Of a stretch of 6,501 nucleotides of DNA, positions 1 to 6,331 are shown in pieces. Below the pieces are notes generated by a model. That model ran no database searches, had not been told where the DNA came from, and saw nothing but the letters and a program-made list of their open reading frames with translations. The position numbers were made by a program, and so were the translations under genes. Within the stretch, counting starts at the first letter, position 1, and the number at the start of each line of letters is the position of its first letter. The DNA lies in NCBI GenBank assembly GCA_003176035.1, contig PSRL01000026.1, positions 1 through 6,501 of the forward strand. Direction: 5' to 3'. This DNA comes from Verrucomicrobiota bacterium (GTDB taxonomy: Bacteria; Verrucomicrobiota; Verrucomicrobiia; Chthoniobacterales; Xiphinematobacteraceae).

Positions 1-34
1 CCCTGCGCTACTCGACCAACTGAGCAACATAGGC
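1..34 (-). tRNA. Probable 5' half of a tRNA gene, isotype unknown, cut by window edge
   Basis: Read on the minus strand, this segment contains GCTCAGTTGGTCGAG, which matches the D-arm of bacterial tRNAs: a D-stem, then AGTTGGT with the conserved A14, G18 and G19. Upstream is a plausible seven-base acceptor strand (GCCTATG, positions 34 to 28) followed by T8. The anticodon loop, variable loop, T-arm and 3' acceptor strand lie outside the window, so neither cloverleaf folding nor isotype can be tested. The geometry is not perfect. A four-base D-stem leaves no T at position 33. A three-base D-stem with a large loop, as in Ser and Leu tRNAs, fits the following GCGCAGGG somewhat better. The 5' end could also be at 35 or 36. 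A degenerate or tRNA-like remnant is the alternative. Confidence 0.42.
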
Positions 35-401
35 GCCGGATGCTTTTCAACCCTTTTTCAGGGGGTACTAGCTAAGTAGTAAAAGGTGGCCACTCGACTA
101 CCCAATCTTGCTAATTGAAAAAAGTAGTCCTCATATTAGGGTAAGACCATGAACAGATTGAGCTGCCAATTATCCTCTCTCAGTCCAACTATAAGAGGCG
201 AGAACCGTAGAGCAAATCCGGTCACTTGGAGTACACACACAGAACAGCATCTTCTACTCTACGCCAAGAAACAAAACAAACAACAAGCACTTCTTCTAAC
301 GGATTATAGCGAAACACCTATAAGATTTTTGACCAGATAGTAGGAGGGAATGACAAATCTACAGTAGATCTGATCTTGTCGGCGCACAGAGAAGATGTTT
401 C
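35..401. other. Stretch without a convincing gene
   Basis: This region lies between the tRNA-like segment and the small plus-strand gene. It looks more AT-rich than the genes to its right. It holds one 63-codon ORF (149-340) of low-complexity, Gln/Lys/Leu-rich composition that resembles no protein I know. It also has a good Shine-Dalgarno-like AGGAGG (342-347), but this leads only to a five-codon ATG frame (350-367) at too short a spacing. I see no clear terminator, RNA gene or mobile-element end. Any promoter of the minus-strand tRNA-like segment should lie here, but I found no strong -35/-10 pair. Confidence 0.5.
66..81. repeat. Short inverted repeat TACTA-N6-TAGTA
   Basis: Five bases (66-70) and their exact reverse complement (77-81) flank a six-base loop, followed on the plus strand by AAA. 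The stem is short and AT-rich, so it would be a weak hairpin. It sits just upstream of the minus-strand tRNA-like segment, where it might be an operator or chance. No function can be assigned. Confidence 0.3.
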
Positions 402-659
402 GTGAATCCCAGCGTTCTGAGAGGTTTTGAAGAAAAATGCAAAATTTTTGAAGCTCAAGTGACTTATTTGGAAAAGACTGAACTCGCTAACAGCCATAAA
501 ACACCGGAACAACGAGAAGCACTTCAGCGCATTAAAGATGAGCTGGTTGATCAGCTATTTGAAGATCCCTTGACGCCCGCTGTGGAATCACCACTGTTTC
601 TTCGATGGCTTCAAGAAAATGGGCAAGAGGGTCCCATATCGAGACTGGCTGCCAGCTAA
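402..659 (+). CDS. Small acidic hypothetical protein (85 aa)
   Basis: I do not recognise this protein. It has no signal peptide and no membrane segment, so it is probably cytoplasmic. Residues about 8-55 are rich in Glu, Lys, Gln and Leu and should be largely helical, followed by a Pro-containing turn (EDPLTP) and a short amphipathic segment (FLRWLQ). The composition reads like a real protein rather than a shadow frame. The GTG start at 402 is the only usual start codon near the N-terminus. It is preceded by a purine run, AGAGAAG (388-394), at seven bases. The frame is open back to 354, so a non-standard earlier start or an upstream frameshift is possible. Its TAA stop overlaps the TAG stop of the converging minus-strand glycosyltransferase gene by two bases. 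No terminator separates the two genes. That tight tail-to-tail fit supports a real gene end. Confidence 0.5.
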   Translation: MNPSVLRGFEEKCKIFEAQVTYLEKTELANSHKTPEQREALQRIKDELVDQLFEDPLTPAVESPLFLRWLQENGQEGPISRLAAS

Positions 660-3133
660 TAGCGCCGCTGCTCATCCGGGCAGCCTTTAACAGGGGCAGA
701 GAGATCATTCCAGAAATCTTGAAAAGCCTTCGCCCAGCTGCGGGATTCCACCTTGGCGCGGCCTGCGCGGCCCATGGCTTTTCTCTCCTCCGGGTGCTGA
801 AAAAACCAAAGGATTCGCTCCGCAAGGAAATTGGGATCGAGCGAACGGATCACAAAGCCGTCTTTCCCTGAGTCCACCAGGTCCCTTGGCCCTCCTTGAT
901 CGGTGACGATACAGGGGAGGCCGCTGGCGTGAGCTTCTAAAATCACATTCCCAAAGGTGTCCGTAATGCTAGGAAATACGAAGACGTCCGCTGAAGCATA
1001 AGCTTTGGCCAATTCTTTGCCTTCCAAGTAGCCTGTAAATATGGCCTGAGGAAGGGCGGTTTTTAGTTCGGGAAGATAAGGGCCATTCCCCACGATTAAA
1101 GGACGAATTTTCGCCTGTGATTCACAAAGGCGTCTCATGGCGGCCACTAAAACGTCCGGATTTTTTTCTTTGGAGATACGTCCCACAAAAAGGATGCCCA
1201 TTTCTCCGGCTAGCAGACCGCGTGCTTTCCAAAAGCCTTCCTCTCGGTTTTGGGGATGAAATAAATCCGTCTGCAATCCCCGGGGAAGAATTCTGAGTTT
1301 GTCTTCGCGGATACCCCGCTCCCGCCAACATTTCCGATAATCCTCGGAATTGACATAGATGAGATCCATAGCGCTGTAAAACCAATGCATGTAATTCCAA
1401 GTGAGGGTCTCCATGAAGGCGTCCTCAGTTAAGATCCGAACATATTGGGGAAAGTCAGTATGATAGATTCCCACTGCGCGGAGACCTAACATTTTTGCAG
1501 CTAATAGGGCAGTTAATCCTACGGGGCCCGGGGTGCTAATAATGACTTCGGAGAAGCGCTCCCGTTCGATATATTCCAACATTTCTAAAATTGGGGGAAA
1601 GCTCAGTCTTTGGAGTTCGTATTCAGGTAATTCAAATTCGCCGACTGGCGGAAAATTGCGAATCGGGATGTCCTGAATGCCCACCTGGGAACGAGAGGCG
1701 ATTACGGTGAGGTCTTTTCCAGCAGCAACGCCTGCGGCGGTCATACGTCGAATGGTATTGGTGACCCCATTGACATCTTCCAATGTGTCAGTAAACCATG
1801 CTCGTTTGGAGTTTTTCAGGAATTTCGGCAATTCTTCCCGACAGGTCAAAACCATGGAACGGAGCCAGCCAAGGCGCTCTCTTCTAAAGCCATAGAGATA
1901 GGGACTCAGCACTCCCAACATGGGCACCAGCGGGCTGATGAGCTGAAGGCTTTCCAGAAATCGCCCCGCGGAGAGCTGAGTGAGAAACTGAGAAAAAAAT
2001 CGGTATCCCAACTGATTGGTAATGAGGCTTGCCAGGAGAAATGCCCGTCGTTCCGATTCCGGAATTCCTTGTGTGATGCGTGAGATTTCAGCTTGTTTTC
2101 CAGTTTCTCCAAAGTAGTGAGAAAGTTCTTTCCAAAGAGAATTATTTCCGGCCCGCGCCAATTCAAAAATCTTCCCCGTGGCAATCCCCTGCCACAAAAA
2201 TACGAATTTGTCCTTAAAACTGAATTCCGTGGGATTCCGACCTTCCATAAAGCGCGAAAAAACCCGCTCTAAAAGAAGAGTTGCCGGATCATCCGGTTTC
2301 ATCGAAAAGCGACTTTTTGCGTATTGGAATGCCGTATTGTAGGTGCTGTGGGCCAGGGTGAGTGGAGTTCCGCTTTGGCCCTGCGCATGGCATCGCCCCG
2401 CCTGAACATGGGCCAAGAACTCCGCAGGCGAAGAGGCAGCCGGGGTCTCCGTCCACGCACGCGCCGGGTAGACTCCTCCGTAGTCGTCTGACCCCCCAAT
2501 GCAAATCTTTTTCCAAGGCTCTTCATGGGTTGCTTTCAAGCCGGTGAGTTCCTGAAAGCGGAGGATTCGCTCAGGAGTGAGTCCCTCTAAAGCGGCCAAT
2601 AAAGAATCGCTGAGCAAGCTGTTATAGCGTCCATCAATGGATTGGAAATGACGGAAGAGTAGGATCAACCGCTGAAAGTGGAGGGGGCTCAGCTTCTCAT
2701 TGAGCTGGTGAAAGGGGTGCGCTACGGCATGGGCCAGCTGCTGCTGAGCAAGGTATTGTTGAAGATCGTAGATATTTTCGCGGATGGAGTGAATTTCATG
2801 GTGCTGCTTCTCGTTGAGTCCCCAAATCAGGAGATATATTTTGCAGCCGTCTTCAGGAAAGTAGGTGGTGACTTCTTCGCTGAGGAAGGTGTGTGGGCGG
2901 TCGGCGATCTCCAGGCATCCATTGAGTGTGTTGTGATCGGTGATGGTGACAAAGCTCATTTTTGCCTTGCGCAACATATCGTAAAGCGAGCGAGGATCGG
3001 AGTAGCTGGCAGGGAAATCCAAACGGCGCAACAGCCAATCCGCAGCCCGGTCACTGTGTTTGCTATAAAGGTGAAGATCGGTACGTGCGGACACAGTGAG
3101 AGCATTGATGAACTCACCAGTGGTAAGTTGCAA
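656..3133 (-). CDS. PHP-domain/GT4 glycosyltransferase fusion protein
   Basis: This is an 825-residue two-part protein. Residues about 18-265 form a PHP-like (polymerase and histidinol phosphatase) domain. It shows DLHLYSKHSD (19-28), TDHNT (65-69), SEEVTTYFPEDG (85-96), AHP (138-140) and GGSDDYGG (213-220). Residues about 270-440 are a helical linker. Residues about 445-810 are a GT-B fold, GT4-family glycosyltransferase. It shows DVNGV (453-457), YHTDFP (557-562), the donor-site GRISKEKN (651-658, with R652 and K657) and the acid motif DTFGNVILE (725-733, D725 in place of the usual first Glu). GT4 enzymes of the MgtA/SqdX kind add a sugar from a nucleotide-sugar donor to a lipid or glycan at the cytoplasmic face of the membrane. 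The acceptor here is unknown. In the PHP half, two expected metal-binding histidines are tyrosine (Y23, Y218). The start is uncertain. TTG at 3133 has no ribosome site, the frame is open to 3160 without an ATG, and GTG at codon 14 is an alternative just before the PHP domain. It probably shares a transcript with the upstream deacetylase gene, 87 bases away. Confidence 0.88.
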   Translation of the reverse strand: MQLTTGEFINALTVSARTDLHLYSKHSDRAADWLLRRLDFPASYSDPRSLYDMLRKAKMSFVTITDHNTLNGCLEIADRPHTFLSEEVTTYFPEDGCKIYLLIWGLNEKQHHEIHSIRENIYDLQQYLAQQQLAHAVAHPFHQLNEKLSPLHFQRLILLFRHFQSIDGRYNSLLSDSLLAALEGLTPERILRFQELTGLKATHEEPWKKICIGGSDDYGGVYPARAWTETPAASSPAEFLAHVQAGRCHAQGQSGTPLTLAHSTYNTAFQYAKSRFSMKPDDPATLLLERVFSRFMEGRNPTEFSFKDKFVFLWQGIATGKIFELARAGNNSLWKELSHYFGETGKQAEISRITQGIPESERRAFLLASLITNQLGYRFFSQFLTQLSAGRFLESLQLISPLVPMLGVLSPYLYGFRRERLGWLRSMVLTCREELPKFLKNSKRAWFTDTLEDVNGVTNTIRRMTAAGVAAGKDLTVIASRSQVGIQDIPIRNFPPVGEFELPEYELQRLSFPPILEMLEYIERERFSEVIISTPGPVGLTALLAAKMLGLRAVGIYHTDFPQYVRILTEDAFMETLTWNYMHWFYSAMDLIYVNSEDYRKCWRERGIREDKLRILPRGLQTDLFHPQNREEGFWKARGLLAGEMGILFVGRISKEKNPDVLVAAMRRLCESQAKIRPLIVGNGPYLPELKTALPQAIFTGYLEGKELAKAYASADVFVFPSITDTFGNVILEAHASGLPCIVTDQGGPRDLVDSGKDGFVIRSLDPNFLAERILWFFQHPEERKAMGRAGRAKVESRSWAKAFQDFWNDLSAPVKGCPDEQRRY

Positions 3134-3220
3134 GGATTTGCCGTGAGTCGCCCACCTTTTTCAGTTGCGGCAGGCAGCGGCCGGACCGACGAAAGTTTCT
3201 CGAACCTCTCATGTGTGAGG

Positions 3221-4000
3221 TCATTTCCGGTAGGGGGAGGAGATCCATTCGTAATAGGTCATCGACGTGCGAACAGCAAGCGCCTCCGTCATGAGGCGTA
3301 ATATTTGGGCTCGCGCTGCCGGAAATTTCCAATCCGGAGGATGGATGGAGATCCGCAATAAGGGACATGTGGTCGAAAGGAATTTTAAGCAGGGGTTCCA
3401 GAGGAGGCTGATTCTTCGCCGCCAGAAACTTCGAACGCTATAAGCTAGCGTAGGCGCATTATGAACTTTGCCGCTGTGAAAATCCACAACCGACGTGAGG
3501 CGAACCGTATATCGAAATCCCGCATCCGCCACCGCCCGTTCGGCTTCGCGCCCGAGCAGCCACGCCGGAGCAATAAAGCCTCGAATCTTACCGCCCCCCA
3601 ATGTCTCATTTCCTTGTTTCAATTTCCGTTTGGCGGATTCATAATCCAATTCATAAAACTCACCCTCGCCAGCAGTATAGACCTGAGTGATCCATCTTTG
3701 GCCCAAATTCCCCTTCGTGGTGCCTCTTGGCTCGTATAAATGAAAATATCCGTGCAGAACTATTTCGCGCCCCAAGGCCTCCTGCTGCTTCAGCCATTGG
3801 AGAAATTGCCGGCGGCGCCCGCCCTTCTCGCCTCGCCTGTGATAATCTGGCACCACCAGCAGCGAAACTCGCGTCACCCCTCTCTCCTGCAAATCGTTTA
3901 AAATTTTCTCAACTCCCTCAACAGCACCGACATGAACATCGTGAATGGAAACTACCAAAGCCTTAAAATAATTTTGGTCGGATTTGCCCGCAATTTGCAT
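3221..4000 (-). CDS. DUF2334-type polysaccharide deacetylase
   Basis: This 259-residue protein carries the pattern of the DUF2334 (COG3233) predicted deacetylases, distant relatives of NodB-type carbohydrate esterase family 4. In order it shows SIHDV (18-22, with the expected catalytic/metal Asp 21), VVPDYH (49-54), HGYFH (83-87, the HxxxH metal pair), GFIAPAW (141-147) and ISIHPPDW (217-224, H220). All motifs expected for a metal-dependent deacetylase appear intact, and the length is normal. The likely reaction is removal of acetyl groups from an N-acetylated sugar in a cell-surface or exported polysaccharide, but the substrate is not shown. There is no evident signal peptide, so a cytoplasmic site is most likely. 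The ATG at 4000 lacks a Shine-Dalgarno and is preceded by an A-rich run (AAAACAACAA). TTG at codon 15 is a less likely start. It is the first gene of a minus-strand pair with the glycosyltransferase fusion and is divergent from ftsH. Confidence 0.85.
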   Translation of the reverse strand: MQIAGKSDQNYFKALVVSIHDVHVGAVEGVEKILNDLQERGVTRVSLLVVPDYHRRGEKGGRRRQFLQWLKQQEALGREIVLHGYFHLYEPRGTTKGNLGQRWITQVYTAGEGEFYELDYESAKRKLKQGNETLGGGKIRGFIAPAWLLGREAERAVADAGFRYTVRLTSVVDFHSGKVHNAPTLAYSVRSFWRRRISLLWNPCLKFLSTTCPLLRISIHPPDWKFPAARAQILRLMTEALAVRTSMTYYEWISSPYRK

Positions 4001-4003
4001 TTG

Positions 4004-4032
4004 TTGTTTTGCTGTGTTAGAGGAATTAGTAT
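4004..4032 (+). promoter_or_regulatory. Candidate sigma70-type promoter for ftsH
   Basis: TTGTTT (4004-4009) and TAGTAT (4027-4032) are separated by 17 bases. They match four of six positions of each consensus hexamer. Transcription would begin near 4039, leaving a leader of about 20 bases before the ftsH ATG. The element lies in the only space available between the divergent deacetylase and ftsH genes. It was picked by eye in AT-rich DNA, so chance similarity is likely enough to keep confidence low. Confidence 0.27.
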
Positions 4033-4046
4033 TAATTTAATTTAAT
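4032..4046. repeat. Three tandem copies of TTAAT in the divergent spacer
   Basis: Three exact head-to-tail TTAAT units occupy 4032-4036, 4037-4041 and 4042-4046. They lie between the candidate ftsH -10 element and the ftsH start, and within the upstream region of the minus-strand deacetylase. Such an AT-rich run could aid DNA melting, bind a regulator or give an unstructured leader. Nothing in the sequence tells these apart. Confidence 0.7.
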
Positions 4047-4057
4047 CCAAGTATCTA

Positions 4058-6106
4058 ATGGCTGATAACGAACAAAAGTCTGGCAAGGATAATCGCCAAC
4101 GTCCAAATGGGAATAACAATGACCCCCAGCTGAATTGGCGCGGGCTCCTCCTAGTGGCGGTGGCAATTGCCCTTTTAGGTGGAGCTTTGCTCGTCAGGGG
4201 AGGGAGTTTCTCCCAAGCGGAGGAGATTTCCAGCTCCCGCTTTTATGATCTTTTGAAGGCATCGAAAATCGTTTCCACCACCGAGCGGCCCCTGTCAATC
4301 AATGTGGAAGAAGGCCGCAAAACAGAGACAATCGTCGGATACTACTCGAAAAAGACCGCTACCGGCGCAACTGTATTGCAACCATTTCAAACCACGGTGT
4401 TCATTTCTTACGATGGCCAGCAGTTGAGAGACTCATTACAAAAGGCTGGCATTGAGCCCAATATCCGCTCTCAATCGAATGCTTTTGCCAGCACCTTGCT
4501 CAACCTGGTGCCAATTCTGTTACTTTTTGTGGCGGTTTACTTTTTCTTCCGCTCCCAGATCAAAATGGCGGGGAAGGGCGCTCTCAATTTCGGGAAAAGC
4601 AAGGCCCGCATGATGGCAAGGGATAAAAACCGAATCACCTTCAAGGACGTAGCTGGCGTCGAGGAAGCTAAGGAAGAAGTCTCTGAATTGGTGGACTTTC
4701 TAAAAGATCCGAAGAAATTTCAAAAACTGGGCGGCCGCATTCCAAAGGGGGTCCTCATGGTCGGCCCCCCTGGCACTGGGAAGACCCTGCTCGCACGCGC
4801 AATTGCAGGGGAAGCGGATGTTCCCTTCTTCAGCATCAGCGGCTCGGACTTTGTCGAAATGTTTGTCGGCGTAGGCGCTTCCCGCGTCCGCGACATGTTC
4901 GAACAGGGGAAAAAGAACGCCCCTTGCCTCATGTTCATTGACGAAATCGATGCCGTTGGCCGCCACCGGGGCCATGGCCTAGGAGGAGGGCACGATGAAC
5001 GCGAACAAACTCTAAACCAGCTGCTCGTTGAGATGGATGGATTTGACACCCAGGATGGGGTCATCATCATTGCGGCAACAAATCGCCCGGATGTTCTCGA
5101 TCCCGCACTCTTGCGGCCCGGCCGTTTCGACCGACAAGTCAATGTCAGTCTTCCCGATGTCAAAGGCCGTGAGGAAATACTCAAAGTCCACGCAAAGAAA
5201 GTAAAACTTGGGGAAGAAGTCGACTTAGCAGTATTAGCTCGAGGGACGCCCGGTTATTCCGGCGCTGAGCTGGCAAATGTTATCAACGAAGCCGCACTCA
5301 TGGCAGCTCGCAAGGGACTTCGCGCTATTTCCATGAGAGAATTGGAAGAAGCGCGAGACAAGGTCCGTTGGGGCAAGGAACGTCGCAGCCTGGCTATGAG
5401 CGAAAAGGAAAAAATTTCCACCGCCTGGCATGAAGCGGGCCATGCGCTCCTCAACGTACTTCTGGAACATACCCACCCACTTCACAAAGTAACCATCATC
5501 CCACGCGGCCCTTATTTAGGTGCCACAATGTACCTTCCCGAGGGCGACAAGTATTCCACCCAACAAAAAGAAGCCCTCGATTCCCTGGTTGTCATGATGG
5601 GAGGGCGTATCGCTGAAGAAATGTTCACCAATGACATTTCCAATGGCGCGGCAGGGGATATCAAACAGGCCACCCAACTCGTACGCAAGATGGTCTGCGA
5701 ATGGGGCATGAGTCTATTGGGAATGATCTGTTACAGCGAAAATAATGATTATGTCTTTCTCGCTCGCGAAATGGGACGCAGTCGCGAACACAGTGAGGCC
5801 ACGGCCGAACAAATCGACGCTGAAGTCAAACGGATCATCGACGAAGCATATCAGCGTGCCACTACCATCCTGAGCCAACATAAACAAAAAGTTGAAGCGA
5901 TCGCAACGGCGCTCTTAGAATACGAAACCTTGGACGCTTCTCATATTCAGGAAATTGTTGAATTCGGAGAATTGCGCAATCCTCCAGTGATTGAAGCCAA
6001 ACCACCTCCACTGCCCCCCCCACCCGCTACTCCCACCATGCAAGCCTCTCAACAAGGCGAACACGGAATTCCCCCAGGCACTTTGCCCGCCGCCGCTCCG
6101 GCTTAA
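4058..6106 (+). CDS. ftsH: ATP-dependent zinc metalloprotease FtsH
   Basis: FtsH is a hexameric inner-membrane AAA+ protease that pulls misfolded or short-lived membrane and soluble proteins into its chamber and degrades them. All parts are present in 682 residues: a hydrophilic, Asn/Gln-rich N-terminus (1-25), membrane segment 1 (about 28-47), a periplasmic domain (about 48-144), membrane segment 2 (about 145-165), the AAA+ module with Walker A GPPGTGKT (236-243), the pore loop FVGVG (269-273), Walker B FIDEID (293-298), and the second region of homology ending with arginine fingers R356 and R359. The peptidase has HEAGH (458-462) and the probable third zinc ligand D534. A proline/alanine-rich tail (about 642-682) lengthens it beyond the 644 residues of the E. 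coli protein. The stretch [13 protein letters not shown] after Walker B looks like PVC-group FtsH. The ATG at 4058 has no Shine-Dalgarno (the leader is AT-rich), but the N-terminal layout fits the family. It is transcribed away from the deacetylase gene. Confidence 0.98.
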   Translation: MADNEQKSGKDNRQRPNGNNNDPQLNWRGLLLVAVAIALLGGALLVRGGSFSQAEEISSSRFYDLLKASKIVSTTERPLSINVEEGRKTETIVGYYSKKTATGATVLQPFQTTVFISYDGQQLRDSLQKAGIEPNIRSQSNAFASTLLNLVPILLLFVAVYFFFRSQIKMAGKGALNFGKSKARMMARDKNRITFKDVAGVEEAKEEVSELVDFLKDPKKFQKLGGRIPKGVLMVGPPGTGKTLLARAIAGEADVPFFSISGSDFVEMFVGVGASRVRDMFEQGKKNAPCLMFIDEIDAVGRHRGHGLGGGHDEREQTLNQLLVEMDGFDTQDGVIIIAATNRPDVLDPALLRPGRFDRQVNVSLPDVKGREEILKVHAKKVKLGEEVDLAVLARGTPGYSGAELANVINEAALMAARKGLRAISMRELEEARDKVRWGKERRSLAMSEKEKISTAWHEAGHALLNVLLEHTHPLHKVTIIPRGPYLGATMYLPEGDKYSTQQKEALDSLVVMMGGRIAEEMFTNDISNGAAGDIKQATQLVRKMVCEWGMSLLGMICYSENNDYVFLAREMGRSREHSEATAEQIDAEVKRIIDEAYQRATTILSQHKQKVEAIATALLEYETLDASHIQEIVEFGELRNPPVIEAKPPPLPPPPATPTMQASQQGEHGIPPGTLPAAAPA

Positions 6107-6222
6107 TGCGCTTTGCCCGCTCTCCTGAGGAACTACTAGCAGACCGCAATTCCCGCCTTTCAAAACCGCGGGGCTGGTTTGCGACTGGCAAAAAGCAAGC
6201 AGGCAACAGCACTCATTCGTAG
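6106..6222 (+). CDS. Possible 38-residue ORF coupled to the ftsH stop
   Basis: An ATG at 6106-6108 shares its A with the TAA stop of ftsH (TAATG), an arrangement typical of translational coupling. It opens a 38-codon frame ending in TAG at 6220-6222. The peptide is basic and soluble-looking. It starts [14 protein letters not shown], contains RGWFATGKK and has no membrane segment. I do not recognise it. The overlap and a reasonable amino-acid mix favour expression. The short length and lack of a known relative argue against it, and it may simply be ftsH 3' untranslated sequence. Confidence 0.28.
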   Translation: MRFARSPEELLADRNSRLSKPRGWFATGKKQAGNSTHS

Positions 6223-6238
6223 TTAGCACTACATTTTT
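6219..6238 (+). terminator. Weak hairpin with T-run downstream of ftsH
   Basis: GTAGT (6219-6223), a four-base TAGC loop and ACTAC (6228-6232) form a perfect five-base stem, followed after one A by TTTTT (6234-6238). This has the form of a Rho-independent terminator, but the stem is short with only two G-C pairs, so it would be inefficient at best. Its place after ftsH, and overlapping the end of the possible 38-codon frame, is sensible. Confidence 0.25.
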
Positions 6239-6331
6239 GCGGAGCAACAAATCGCCTGCAAACGTATCATAAAGATTTCTTCAGGAAATTAGATTTGCAA
6301 CCGTCTCTGAAGCTGTGCAAATTCCGCGGCC

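Noticed and set aside
149..340. A 63-codon plus-strand ORF with a weak AGGG upstream of its ATG
   Set aside because: The peptide is Gln/Leu/Lys-rich without domain-like order, and no neighbour supports it. It cannot be excluded as a small gene but is not supported.
342..367. Strong Shine-Dalgarno-like AGGAGG followed by ATG
   Set aside because: The spacing to the ATG is only two bases and the frame ends after five codons. It is out of frame with the small gene at 402.
434..452. AAAAAT...ATTTTT inverted repeat
   Set aside because: It is a short A/T homopolymer pairing inside the small coding region with no G-C content. It is not credible as a terminator or operator.
2678..3301. A 207-codon plus-strand ORF opposite the PHP domain
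   Set aside because: It lies wholly antisense to the well-supported PHP-glycosyltransferase gene and its leader. Its protein has no recognisable motif, and it is best explained as a shadow of the real gene's codon pattern.
4720..5184. A 154-codon minus-strand ORF opposite the AAA+ domain of ftsH
   Set aside because: It is antisense to the most conserved part of ftsH. Its Ser/Arg/Pro-rich composition is typical of a shadow frame.
5915..6250. Minus-strand ORF of 111 codons across the ftsH 3' end
   Set aside because: Most of it is antisense to the proline-rich tail of ftsH and the downstream spacer, and it has no recognisable motif.
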